Origin: Thermoflexaceae bacterium
GTDB taxonomy: Bacteria > Chloroflexota > Dehalococcoidia > Tepidiformales > Tepidiformaceae
Assembly (NCBI GenBank): GCA_015075555.1
Contig: JABTUD010000001.1
Location: 558,001-622,000 of the forward strand
DNA length: 64,000 nucleotides
Direction: 5' to 3'
Of this stretch, positions 24,744 through 33,270 are shown piece after piece (within the stretch, counting starts at the first letter, position 1; each line of letters begins with the position of its first letter). The notes under the pieces were generated by a model. The model saw only the letters and a list, made by a program, of their open reading frames with translations. It was not told where the DNA came from and did not search any database. Made by a program: the position numbers and the translations under genes.

Positions 24744-25910
24744 ATGCCCACTGCATTGCCCATTGCCAGCAAGCCAGAAGAGGCTGGAATCGACAGCGAG
24801 AAGCTCGAAGCGTTGTTCGCCCGTGCACGGCGAGACGTAGAGGACGGTACTCTGCCGGGCGCGCAGGTGGCTGTTGCGCGAAACGGGCAGCTGGCCGGGT
24901 TCCGGACCTTCGGCACCGCCACAATCGCGGGGGCCGCCCAGCCTGCCACGAACGATACCCTCTACACGATCTTCTCTTCGACAAAGGCAATCGTGGCGGC
25001 AGCAGCGTGGACGCTGTTTGAGGACGGCCTGCTTCGCCTCGACGAACGGGTTGCAGGGATCATCCCGGAATTCGGCACAAACGGTAAGGACGTGGTCACC
25101 GTGGAGCAGGCGATGCTGCACATTGGCGGCTTCCCCATGGCGCCACTTGGACCGGGCGAATGGGAGACACGGGAGGGCCGGCTGGCCGCCTTTTCGCGCT
25201 GGCAGCTCAACTGGGAACCCGGCACCCAATTCCAGTACCACGCGACCTCGCTGCACTGGGTGCTGGCCGAGATCATCGAGCGGCGCACGGGGGTCGAGTT
25301 CCGCCAGTTTGTGCGCCAGCGCATCATCGAGCCCATGGGGCTTGAGCAGATGTACCTCGGCCTGCCCGCCGCGCTGAACAGCAGGGTTGCGGATGTGGTC
25401 TACATGGCTCCTCCAGAGCCGCCGCCGGGAGGCTACGGCGAGGTGACCCCGGAAGCGATCCTGGCGTTCAACGAACCGCAGGTGCGGGCGGTGGGAGTTC
25501 CCGGCGGCGGCGGAGTATCGCGGGCGGCGGAGCTGGCGCTCTTCTACCAACCACTGCTGAATGGAGGGGTGGCAGCCAACGGAAACCGGATCCTGAAGGC
25601 CGAGACGATCGAGTTCGCCACCAGGCCGCGAACAAAGGAACACCACCGCGACCCCATCCTCGGGCACCCGATCAACCGGGCGCTTGCCGTCCAGGTGGCG
25701 GGAGATGATGGCGCCTCCAACCTGCGGGGCTTCGGGCGTACCTGTTCGCCGCGGACGTTCGGGCATGGGGGTGCTGGCGGCCAGATCGGCTGGGGCGACC
25801 CCGAATCCGGGATATCGCTCGGGTACTGCACGAACGGGTTTGTGGATGAGATTGCCCAGGGCCGCCGCATCACAGCAATCAGCAGCCTGGCCGCTATCTG
25901 CGGCATCTAG
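24744..25910 (+). CDS. Serine hydrolase, class C beta-lactamase-like family (EstB type)
   Basis: 388 residues of the penicillin-binding-protein-like serine hydrolase family. The active-site S-x-x-K is visible in IFSSTKAIVAAA, a tyrosine motif in FQYHATSLHW and the third box in FGHGGAGGQIGW (H-G-G). There is no signal peptide, so it is probably a cytoplasmic esterase or amidase rather than an antibiotic-resistance enzyme. The ATG at 24744 follows GGAGGTGGAGGT. It stands alone; the next gene on the other strand ends about 110 bases further on. Confidence 0.87.
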   Translation: MPTALPIASKPEEAGIDSEKLEALFARARRDVEDGTLPGAQVAVARNGQLAGFRTFGTATIAGAAQPATNDTLYTIFSSTKAIVAAAAWTLFEDGLLRLDERVAGIIPEFGTNGKDVVTVEQAMLHIGGFPMAPLGPGEWETREGRLAAFSRWQLNWEPGTQFQYHATSLHWVLAEIIERRTGVEFRQFVRQRIIEPMGLEQMYLGLPAALNSRVADVVYMAPPEPPPGGYGEVTPEAILAFNEPQVRAVGVPGGGGVSRAAELALFYQPLLNGGVAANGNRILKAETIEFATRPRTKEHHRDPILGHPINRALAVQVAGDDGASNLRGFGRTCSPRTFGHGGAGGQIGWGDPESGISLGYCTNGFVDEIAQGRRITAISSLAAICGI

Positions 25911-26018
25911 CGCTGGCACGAGCGGCTGACCCGGCGCTATCCGCCCGGCCGGTCCTGGTGACGGCGCCGGGCGTCCCCTGTGACTGGATCGCGGCCGCCC
26001 GGCCCGCCGGGACGTGCC

Positions 26019-27188
26019 TTAGCCGCCGAGCAGGTAGATCATCCCATTGGCGTCCGAGGAAGCAATCATGCCCGTGCGGTAGCGGTCCTCCGCGAAGCGT
26101 TCGGGATGCTGGGCGCCCTCGTAGCCCGCCATCAGGGAGGGAGTCCAGACGGTGACCTCGGCGGATTCAACGAGCTCCCACAGGGCCTGGATGGGCTGTC
26201 CAGTACGCGGGTCCGCCGGGACGACGTGGGCGTTGCTGATGGGAATGCCGATGGACTCGTCGATGTACCACGACTGGTGCGAGGCGAAGATCGGCCCCGT
26301 CTCTGGCATCCCATAGACCGTGAGCGCCGGGCACTCGAAAGCCTTGCTCACGCGGCGGCGAGCATCGGGGTCGAACATGCCCGGCGTCGAGAGGAGGAAG
26401 GCATTGAGGATACGCCGCGCGTCCTTGACGGCCTTCTTGGCGTCGCGGGTCAATGCGGCCGCGTCATCGAGCTCGGTGAAGGCGTATCCCACACCCTCGC
26501 GAACAATGGTCTCGACGACGGTGTCCGCATCGGCGTTCTGCGGGGCAAGCACGAGCGGGGCGCCCAGGTAGAGCGGGATCAACACTGAAGCGAGCCCCTC
26601 CCAGCGGCTGAGCGGCAGCGAGGCCATCCAGGGGCGCTGGGGGGCGGCGTCGAAGAAGGTGGCCATGCTCAGGGCCGCAGCCAGCAGCGAGCGGTGGGAA
26701 TGATTCACCGGGCCTTCGCGGCCATCGATGGTGACGGCCGGGGTGGTCAGCTGGTCCGATGGCAGCGGCGGCGGGGGCGAACCGGGAACGGGCTCCACGT
26801 CGCCCACACCCTGGAGCGACAGGCTCGCGCCAAACTCCCGGGCAACGGACTCGAGGTTCGCGCCCGGGGGAGCCACGCGCACGTGGAGCCCGGCCGCCAG
26901 TGAGCTGAGAAGCAGGAGCACCGTGTCGAGCGTGGGGTCCCCGGCGATCACGACCCGGCGCGACTGGCCGGCGCGAGCGGCGATGGCCGGGGCGAGCCGG
27001 TCGATCTCGTCCTTCAAGTCGGTGGTGGAGAAGCGTGTGTTCCCGGCAACGAGCGCGGGCAGACCGGCGCGGTCGCGCGCTCCACGCGAAACGCAGAGGT
27101 CATAGACCGAGAACGGGGGGACCCCGGCCACACGGGGGACCCCGGTGGGCCAGTACCAGGAGGGGGTGATTGCGATTGTCTTAGGCAT
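26019..27188 (-). CDS. Degenerate AMP-ligase (acyl-CoA synthetase)-like protein
   Basis: 389 residues resembling only the large N-terminal domain of ANL adenylating enzymes: LPALVAGNTRFSTTDLKDEIDRLA near the start, YLGAPLVLAPQNADADTVVETI and the A5-like VYGMPETGPIF, ending near RTGMIASSDANGMIYLLGG, where the hinge would begin. The P-loop (T/S-S-G-T-T-G) is replaced by a segment with NHSHRSLL, and the whole C-terminal lid domain with its catalytic lysine is missing, so normal adenylation is unlikely. It is the last gene of the second molybdenum cluster, 18 bases after a membrane protein gene. It could bind an acyl or aromatic ligand, or be a pseudoenzyme. Confidence 0.7.
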   Translation of the reverse strand: MPKTIAITPSWYWPTGVPRVAGVPPFSVYDLCVSRGARDRAGLPALVAGNTRFSTTDLKDEIDRLAPAIAARAGQSRRVVIAGDPTLDTVLLLLSSLAAGLHVRVAPPGANLESVAREFGASLSLQGVGDVEPVPGSPPPPLPSDQLTTPAVTIDGREGPVNHSHRSLLAAALSMATFFDAAPQRPWMASLPLSRWEGLASVLIPLYLGAPLVLAPQNADADTVVETIVREGVGYAFTELDDAAALTRDAKKAVKDARRILNAFLLSTPGMFDPDARRRVSKAFECPALTVYGMPETGPIFASHQSWYIDESIGIPISNAHVVPADPRTGQPIQALWELVESAEVTVWTPSLMAGYEGAQHPERFAEDRYRTGMIASSDANGMIYLLGG

Positions 27189-27206
27189 TCAAGGGCTCCA
27201 CAGGTG

Positions 27207-27734
27207 CTAGAAGAGGCCGCCGGCGTGCAAAGATGCGCCGAGTCCTACCGCCAGCACCGAGACTACGAGTTCCGTGCGCAGGGCCCACTCCATCCGCTTG
27301 ATGGCGCGCCCCACGCGTTCGCGTTCGGACTGGATTTCCTCCCTGGACATCTCGGGCCGCGAACGCCGGGCCTGGGCCGGGTGCAGCCAGAAAGCCATCG
27401 AGGAAAGCACAGCAAACAGGATGAGCCATGCCACGCCAAGGAGCAGCAGCGTGCGCCCGTACGGGTCGGCAAGGCTCAGTTCAGGGGAGCTGAAGCGCGA
27501 CGCCAGGTCGTCCTGGTCGAGCGCAAAGAGCAGGAAAAGGCCCGAAAGGCCCGTGACCGCCAGGGCGCCAAGGGCAAACCAGCGGTAGCGCGAGCCAGCG
27601 TGCTTGCAGACGACGGCCGTCTGCGAAGGGGGCATGGTGCGCTGCGCGTAGCGCAACACCCACTCCATGGTCACTGCCCCGCCAACGTATACTGCCCAGC
27701 CGGCAACATGCAGGGTGGCGAGCAGGGTTTCCAT
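27207..27734 (-). CDS. Four-helix membrane protein, paralogue of its neighbour
   Basis: 175 residues with four predicted transmembrane helices and a basic loop (RRSRPEMSREEIQSERERV). The first helix, LHVAGWAVYVGGAVTMEWVL, closely parallels that of the upstream gene product (LHDISIAVYIGGAVAMEFVL), with a shared His, two Gly and Met-Glu. This layout resembles CopD/DUF2269-like membrane proteins, some of which may bind haem. It is followed after 18 bases by the AMP-ligase-like gene. A role as membrane anchor or electron carrier for the molybdoenzymes is suggested by context only. Confidence 0.72.
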   Translation of the reverse strand: METLLATLHVAGWAVYVGGAVTMEWVLRYAQRTMPPSQTAVVCKHAGSRYRWFALGALAVTGLSGLFLLFALDQDDLASRFSSPELSLADPYGRTLLLLGVAWLILFAVLSSMAFWLHPAQARRSRPEMSREEIQSERERVGRAIKRMEWALRTELVVSVLAVGLGASLHAGGLF

Positions 27735-27768
27735 GCATCCCCTTGACGCTGGGCGCGGGGCCGCATCG

Positions 27769-28320
27769 CTAGAGGAGCCCTCCCCACTTGAGGGAGGCGC
27801 CGAGCAGGGCGATGAACACTGCGATCACAAGGTCAGCGCGCGTGATTCGCTCGATCCACTTCGCCGCCTCCATCTTCGCCTGCTGGCTTGCCTGCACGCC
27901 GGCGGAGGTGGTTCCCGCCTTCAGGCGCCCGGCAAGGCGGGGGCGCAGGTAGAACGTCATGATTGCGCCGTTAACGCAGAGGACGCACCAGAGGGCGAAC
28001 ATGGTCCAGATCGTGCGGCCGTAGTCTTCCGAAAGCGCGAGGCCGGATTCGAAGAAGGGCCAGTCGGACGTGATGTAGCCCATGTGCTGGAGACGGAAGA
28101 AGGCTGTGACGATGATGAGCGAAAGGGAGCCCCAAACCAGCCAGAGGAAGCGGTCGGCCGTCTTCTGACCCATGACCTGCGCCTGGGCGGGCGGGATCGA
28201 GCCCTGGGCTGGCCCCAGCACGAACTCCATGGCGACGGCCCCACCGATATAGACCGCGATGGAGATGTCGTGGAGGTAGGCGTAGATGATGTGGAGCCAG
28301 GTATCGAGGTCGGTAGGCAC
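27769..28320 (-). CDS. Four-helix membrane protein, paralogue of its neighbour
   Basis: 183 residues with four predicted transmembrane helices. It shares with the downstream protein an N-terminal helix of pattern L-H-x6-Y-(V/I)-G-G-A-V-x-M-E and a closing segment (LIAVFIALLGASLKWGGLL against LVVSVLAVGLGASLHAGGLF), clearly a duplication. The GTG start shares its G with the stop of the nitroreductase-like gene (TAGTG), so translation is coupled. The fold resembles small CopD/DUF2269-like proteins. Its presence in a redox operon suggests a membrane electron-transfer or anchoring part, but haem ligands are not proven. Confidence 0.72.
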   Translation of the reverse strand: MPTDLDTWLHIIYAYLHDISIAVYIGGAVAMEFVLGPAQGSIPPAQAQVMGQKTADRFLWLVWGSLSLIIVTAFFRLQHMGYITSDWPFFESGLALSEDYGRTIWTMFALWCVLCVNGAIMTFYLRPRLAGRLKAGTTSAGVQASQQAKMEAAKWIERITRADLVIAVFIALLGASLKWGGLL

Positions 28321-29777
28321 TAGCGGACTCCCCCTGCGTACGGGTCAGCCATAGCCGGGTGCCAGTCGCCGAAGTGGCTCCTGAGCTGGGGAGTCACCAG
28401 GAACGGCTCGCCATCGCCAGCGTGGAACTGCCGGTAGTAGCCGATGTCGACATGGTGCACCTGCGCGGAGAACTTCGCCCGCACCGGGTTGGTGAAGGCG
28501 GGCGCGCACCCGTACTTGTCAACGATGTACTTCACGGTGTCGATCGCTGCCTGCACAACCCAGTCGGGGATATGCGTGCGGGGATGTTCCATGACCCTGC
28601 GCAGCGTGTCCTCTTTGAAAGGGCCGCCCACTTTGAGCGCCCAGTTGTCTTCGCGTGCGAGCTGCGCCCCGCGCTCGTAGCGAAGCTTCGCAACGTGGGT
28701 GACAAGGGCCTCCGCGTTCGGGAACTTGCGCGAGGGCGTCATGGCCGCATCGAGCACGCCCGGGAGCCCCTGGCAGGTTGCCGTGCGGGCCGGGTTCTTC
28801 GCCGGGTCGCGTTCAAGGTGCGGGAAGCCGAGCCCGCGGGCGACTTCGGGGTAGGCGCCCAGGAGCATATCGTCCGAGTAGCCTCCCATCGCCCAGGCCC
28901 CAAGGCCCATCGCCTCGCAGGCGAGGCGGATGTTCTGCACCACGCACGAAGCTTCGGAAACGTGCTGCATGAGGGCGAGCTCGTCGAACGTTGGGATTGG
29001 GAACCCGACCTCCAGGAAGCCCGGGCGGATCCACTGGTCGCAGCCAGCGGGCTTGTCGGTCTCCGGGTCCTGCAGGTAGAAGCCCGAGAACTGGTAGGCG
29101 GAAAGCAACTGGTTGACCCATTCAAGGCCCACGTCGCCGACCGGGAGGAACCAGGTGCTCCCCGGGCGGTTAGCGTTGTACTGGAGGGCGCCCATGGCGT
29201 TGACGTTGTGGGTACCGGGCGGCGCCGTCGCATAGCCAATGTCCGGCCGCCGGTCCATGATCTTCGTCCGGCAGTTCCGGTACCAGTAGAGGATCTTCCA
29301 GTAGTCGTCCGGGCCGGAAATCTCTACGGGGGCCATGCGGTCCGGGCCCGGGCGGTACAGGTGAACGCCCTGGTCGTTGATGATGAAGAGGTCCACGGCC
29401 ATGTCGTTGCTCGATGCAGGGACCGTGCGGCCCGCCCAGTAGAGCAGGCTCGAAAGGTCGCCGTTCACGGGCACGTCCGCAGCGATGACGCCGTTGGGCC
29501 CAATAGCAGCCCATGCGATGAGCGCCTCTTCCACTTCGGAGAGGGGGATGGGCTGCGCCTGGGACGTATACGCCAGCGGCCCCTCGCGCTGGCGCACTGC
29601 CAGCCGGCTCGACCAGTCGAACGTCTCTTCGTCGCCTGTTTCGCTCCGGTATCCGAAACCCATCCGCCGCGTCCGGAGCGTGGACAGCAGGGAGAACGCC
29701 GGCCTGCCGCCCTCGAACAGCCGCGCGATGGCAGCCTGCTCCTCGGCGGTCAGGGTAATTGGAGCTGGTGCGCTCAT
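28320..29777 (-). CDS. Nitroreductase-fold-like protein of 485 residues
   Basis: Long protein in which LSTLRTRRMGFGYR, QPIPLSEVEEALIAWAAIGPNG and HVSEASCVVQNIRLACEAMGLGAWAMGGY resemble the nitroreductase family (FMN-dependent): the Arg-rich start, the strand-helix after it and the V-Q-N-x-x-L-A-x-E-x-x-G-L-G core. At 485 residues it is twice the usual length, which suggests a double nitroreductase domain or a large extra C-terminal region (about 310-485). There is no signal peptide. The start overlaps the stop of alpha A (ATGA). A role as a flavin partner of the molybdoenzymes, taking or giving electrons, is an inference. I have no precise family name. Confidence 0.6.
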   Translation of the reverse strand: MSAPAPITLTAEEQAAIARLFEGGRPAFSLLSTLRTRRMGFGYRSETGDEETFDWSSRLAVRQREGPLAYTSQAQPIPLSEVEEALIAWAAIGPNGVIAADVPVNGDLSSLLYWAGRTVPASSNDMAVDLFIINDQGVHLYRPGPDRMAPVEISGPDDYWKILYWYRNCRTKIMDRRPDIGYATAPPGTHNVNAMGALQYNANRPGSTWFLPVGDVGLEWVNQLLSAYQFSGFYLQDPETDKPAGCDQWIRPGFLEVGFPIPTFDELALMQHVSEASCVVQNIRLACEAMGLGAWAMGGYSDDMLLGAYPEVARGLGFPHLERDPAKNPARTATCQGLPGVLDAAMTPSRKFPNAEALVTHVAKLRYERGAQLAREDNWALKVGGPFKEDTLRRVMEHPRTHIPDWVVQAAIDTVKYIVDKYGCAPAFTNPVRAKFSAQVHHVDIGYYRQFHAGDGEPFLVTPQLRSHFGDWHPAMADPYAGGVR

Positions 29778-32518
29778 GCCTTCCTCACATCTACAAACAC
29801 TGACCGGTCAGCCGGGACAGGCTGCCAGCCGAACGGCAGGTACCGCAGATGTCCATAGCGGCTGACGAGGTGCAGCCACTTCACCATGCCAGGCTCAACT
29901 TCGTTCGCACCCTTCCATTCGGCGAACATGTGCGGTTCCCAGCCGTTGTACACGATTAGCTGCCCCGGGCGCACGCGCGGCGCCACCCGGCAGCGAATGA
30001 AGTAGTTCCCGCGGTCATTGAAGACCTCGATCATGTCGCCGTCTTCGAGGCCACGGGCAGCGGCGTCACCGGTGTTCATGATGGCGAGCGGTTCGCCCCG
30101 GTGAGTGCCGTGAAGCACGTGGTTGCCCATCGAGACTGCATGCACCGTCCAGCGCGAATGCCCGCTCGTGATGACCAGCGGGTGGTCGCCGCCCTGCTTG
30201 GGGTTGTCTTTATGGGCAGGCAGGTCCTCACCGGCCTCGGCAAACCACGGATGATCGATAAGGAACTGGGAGCGGCGCGTGAGCGTCGGGTAGGGCACGA
30301 AGTCGTTGACGTGCCACTGGAAGGCCGTCACCGTCTCGTTGGGCTCCACATCGGCGGCCAGCGAAAGGCCCGGGGCAAACATGCCAAGGCCTGAGAAGCG
30401 CACGCTCCCTTTTTCGCGCAGGTGGCTGAGGGTGCCGTTCTCGGGCAGGGTGCCGGCCTCGATGCTGTCGCGCAGCCATTCCTCGAGCACCGTCTCCTCG
30501 TTTTCGTAGGCGCCGTTGAGGGTGAAGGCGTTGTAGAGCCCATCGAGCCGGCGTGGCTGACGGCGGCCATCCTGGTACTCAATGACTCCCTGGGCGACGG
30601 CGCGTTCCTGGACGACCTTGCAAAGGCTCTTGAAGATCTCCCACTCGGTTCTCGCCTCGCCGGGCGGCTCCGCGGCCTTATCGGAAAAGCCGACGGAGAA
30701 CGAGTGCGTGATGGCGTACTGGAGGTTGGGGCGTTCGTACTGCATCGCCGCCGGCAGGACAATGTCGGCCTGCAGGGCGGTGGCGCTCATGCGGTTGTCC
30801 ACCACAATGATCTTTTCGAGCTTTGGCCACAGCTCCTTCCTGAGGGTGCTCATTCCTCCGCGCTGGCGGCGGATGGGGTTGGTGCCGACGATGAAGAGCA
30901 CTTGAGGGTCGGAGCTGGGCCCTGGCTTCACGAGACCACCCCACCAGCCACGCCGCACGGCATCGCCGACGTACTCCTCGAACGTCCGCGTCATGCTTGG
31001 GTCGGACCATTGGGGCGTATTCCAGGTGTCCTTGTAGCCGCAGTGGTAGAAGTGGAAGAAGGCGGGGGGGCTGGCGGTGCCAACCACAACGCCGCGCTGG
31101 AGGAGCTCGTAGCCAAGGATCTCGTCCGAGGCCTCCGGGTCCTGCGAGCGAAGGGCTTCGACGGCGCCCTCAAGTCCCTCCATCACGCGAATGGTCTCGG
31201 CCACACCACGTTTCTGCTTCATGCCGAAGAGCATGTAGCCATCGAACCCGGCGAGGGCGAGGCCCTGGATGCCCGTTCCCTTGCGGCCCCAGTTTCCGGT
31301 CAGGCCAAGGAGCAGGATCATCGCCCGCTCCATCAGGTCGCCGTGGTAGAACTTCGGGGTATTGAAGCCTTCCAGGATCTTGGTACGCTTCGACGCCACG
31401 AGCCGGGCAAGTTCACGAATGACCCCGGGATTCACCCCACAGACCGCGCTGGCAGCCTCGGGGGTGTACTGCTTGAGGTGCTCCTGCAGTAGCTCCCAGA
31501 CGGTGGTGACCTCGACCTCTCCGTCGAGCGTCTGCACCTTCCAGCGGCCTTCCAGGGCCGGCGAGACGTCTTCTATCTCCAGGGTGCCGCGGGGCGCCTG
31601 CTCCATACGCCCGGCGCCACTGTCCCACCAGTAGAACTGGTCCTCGCGCTCACCGGCAGCGACCTCCGAACCACGCAGGAAACGCCGGGTGGCCGCGTTC
31701 ACAAGGAGCGGCATATCGGTCTGGCTGAGCACGAAGTCCCGGTCGAAGAGGCCTTCGTCGATGATCACCTTGCACATGGCCAGCGCGAAAGCGGCATCGC
31801 TGGCGATCTTGATGGGGACGAACCTGTCGGCGAATGGGGCTGAAGGACTGAAGTCGGGGGCAATGCAGACCACGGTGGCGCCGTTATAGCGCGCTTCGGT
31901 CATGAAGTGCGCGTAGGGGATCCACGTGTAGGCGGGGTTGGAGTGCCAGATGAGGATGACTTCGGAGTGGAAGGTGTCATCCATGGAGCTGGCACAGGAG
32001 AACTTGCCCCAGGTGATGTGGTGGCCGGCGGGGAAGTCGTTGATGAGGCCATTGGCATCGAGCGTGACTGCCCCCAGGAGCCCGGCAAAGCGCAGATAGG
32101 GCGCCTGCGCGAGGAGGCCACCCTCGACGGTCTCCTCGAAGACGATGGATTCAGGGCCTTCGTAGTCGATTGCCTCGATGACGGCGTCGGCGATTTCGGT
32201 GAGGGCTTCATCCCAGGTGATCTGCTCCCACTCGCCGGCGCCACGTTCGCCCTTGCGCCGCATGGGGTACTTGAGGCGGTCGGGCGTGTCGAGCTGTACG
32301 CTCCAGGCGCTGCCCTTCTGGCAGGACATGGGGTTGAAGTCGGGGACTCCCTCATCGACCTGTTCGAAAGTCGCTACGGGCTCTTCGAACAGGACCTTTC
32401 CGTCGCGCGCATAAACGCGGTACGGGCAGGTAGCGAGGCAGTTGAGACAGTGTGTTCCAAAGGTCACACGGTCCCAACTCCATCGCTGCCGGTATTGCCC
32501 CTCAGCGGTGGTGGTCAT
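29774..32518 (-). CDS. Type II DMSO-reductase-family catalytic subunit, paralogue A
   Basis: 914 residues with no signal peptide. The N-terminal cluster site reads H23-x3-C27-x3-C31 with the fourth ligand in NPMSCQKG. The likely Mo-ligand Asp lies in GLINDFPAGHHITWG, and the segment MDDTFHSEVILIWHSNP follows. LTGNWGRKGTGIQG and the C-terminal LVITSGHSRWTVHAVSMGNHV are the pterin-binding motifs. The family includes ethylbenzene, dimethylsulfide and sterol C25 dehydrogenases and selenate/chlorate reductases; the substrate is not deducible. It is the most divergent of the three paralogues here, lying downstream of the chaperone gene and overlapping the nitroreductase-like gene by 4 bases. It presumably borrows the beta and gamma subunits encoded upstream. 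Confidence 0.88.
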   Translation of the reverse strand: MTTTAEGQYRQRWSWDRVTFGTHCLNCLATCPYRVYARDGKVLFEEPVATFEQVDEGVPDFNPMSCQKGSAWSVQLDTPDRLKYPMRRKGERGAGEWEQITWDEALTEIADAVIEAIDYEGPESIVFEETVEGGLLAQAPYLRFAGLLGAVTLDANGLINDFPAGHHITWGKFSCASSMDDTFHSEVILIWHSNPAYTWIPYAHFMTEARYNGATVVCIAPDFSPSAPFADRFVPIKIASDAAFALAMCKVIIDEGLFDRDFVLSQTDMPLLVNAATRRFLRGSEVAAGEREDQFYWWDSGAGRMEQAPRGTLEIEDVSPALEGRWKVQTLDGEVEVTTVWELLQEHLKQYTPEAASAVCGVNPGVIRELARLVASKRTKILEGFNTPKFYHGDLMERAMILLLGLTGNWGRKGTGIQGLALAGFDGYMLFGMKQKRGVAETIRVMEGLEGAVEALRSQDPEASDEILGYELLQRGVVVGTASPPAFFHFYHCGYKDTWNTPQWSDPSMTRTFEEYVGDAVRRGWWGGLVKPGPSSDPQVLFIVGTNPIRRQRGGMSTLRKELWPKLEKIIVVDNRMSATALQADIVLPAAMQYERPNLQYAITHSFSVGFSDKAAEPPGEARTEWEIFKSLCKVVQERAVAQGVIEYQDGRRQPRRLDGLYNAFTLNGAYENEETVLEEWLRDSIEAGTLPENGTLSHLREKGSVRFSGLGMFAPGLSLAADVEPNETVTAFQWHVNDFVPYPTLTRRSQFLIDHPWFAEAGEDLPAHKDNPKQGGDHPLVITSGHSRWTVHAVSMGNHVLHGTHRGEPLAIMNTGDAAARGLEDGDMIEVFNDRGNYFIRCRVAPRVRPGQLIVYNGWEPHMFAEWKGANEVEPGMVKWLHLVSRYGHLRYLPFGWQPVPADRSVFVDVRKA

Positions 32519-32565
32519 AGGTCAGCGCTTCTCTGCTAGTGGCGTTTGAAACAGGCGGTTGAGGC

Positions 32566-33252
32566 CTATCCCAGGATGGTCTTGACGTAGGCGAGGTCGG
32601 CTTCGGCGAACGTGGCGGCCCGCCCAACGGCCCACTGCCAGAAGGGCGCGGCGCCCTGGGCTTTCGTCCGTTCGACCAGCTCGGGGAGCCACGTGTTCAG
32701 CTGCCGTTCCAAAAAGTCGTGCTGGGCTCGGCGGAACGATGACTGAAGCCGGGGCGAGGCCGATGTGGCTTCCTTCAGCGTAAGGAACTTGAGGAACTCG
32801 AGTTCCGTCGCGAGGTGGTCGGCCGGGCGAGGGTCTTCGGGGGAGGTGCGCAGCCCGAAGTACTCGTAGAAGCGCACAACTTCTTCGAGCTTCTTCATGC
32901 GGTCGCCGCCGCCATAGACGCCACCGAATAGCGGGGCGCCGGGGCCGCCCTGGCCCGAGCCCACCTCGAACAGGCGAAGGTACTCGGCCTGGAAGTCCGA
33001 TTCGGAGACCGCCCCGTCGATGGAGGCGGCCCCGAAATCGAACGAAAAAGGCAGTAACTTGGCATCATGCGCCAGCCGTTCCGGCCACTCGCCAGCGACC
33101 GCGGCGGAGTGCGCGTCGGCGTCGGGATAGGACATGAGCCTGGCCATGGCCTGGTACACCCCGAGCCGGGACGTCGTCTCGTTATCGGGGAGTTCCATTT
33201 CCTGGCTGGCTTCGCCGTCGATCTGCAGCCCGGCGAGTGAATAAACGAACAT
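32566..33252 (-). CDS. TorD/NarJ-like molybdoenzyme chaperone of the second cluster
   Basis: 228 residues, largely helical, with the family core DHLATELEFLKFLTLKEATSA and an N-terminal YQAMARLMSYPDADAHSAA. Such proteins (DdhD, SerD, EbdD, NarJ) bind the catalytic subunit until the cofactor is in place. The ATG follows AGGAGG by 7 bases and is 18 bases downstream of the beta subunit stop. It is the only chaperone in this cluster and would have to serve three catalytic subunits. It differs clearly from the chaperone of the nxr-type operon but shares the E-L-E-F core. Confidence 0.88.
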   Translation of the reverse strand: MFVYSLAGLQIDGEASQEMELPDNETTSRLGVYQAMARLMSYPDADAHSAAVAGEWPERLAHDAKLLPFSFDFGAASIDGAVSESDFQAEYLRLFEVGSGQGGPGAPLFGGVYGGGDRMKKLEEVVRFYEYFGLRTSPEDPRPADHLATELEFLKFLTLKEATSASPRLQSSFRRAQHDFLERQLNTWLPELVERTKAQGAAPFWQWAVGRAATFAEADLAYVKTILG

Positions 33253-33270
33253 GGCGATGCCTCCTGGTGC

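Noticed and set aside
26019-27188. Calling the AMP-ligase-like gene a pseudogene
   Set aside because: The frame is open, translationally spaced with its neighbour and has ordinary composition; loss of domains alone does not prove decay.
32505-32530. A further copy of the TATGAC operator at the alpha A start
   Set aside because: Only the half-site formed by the start codon context (CTATGACC) is present; there is no opposite half-site.
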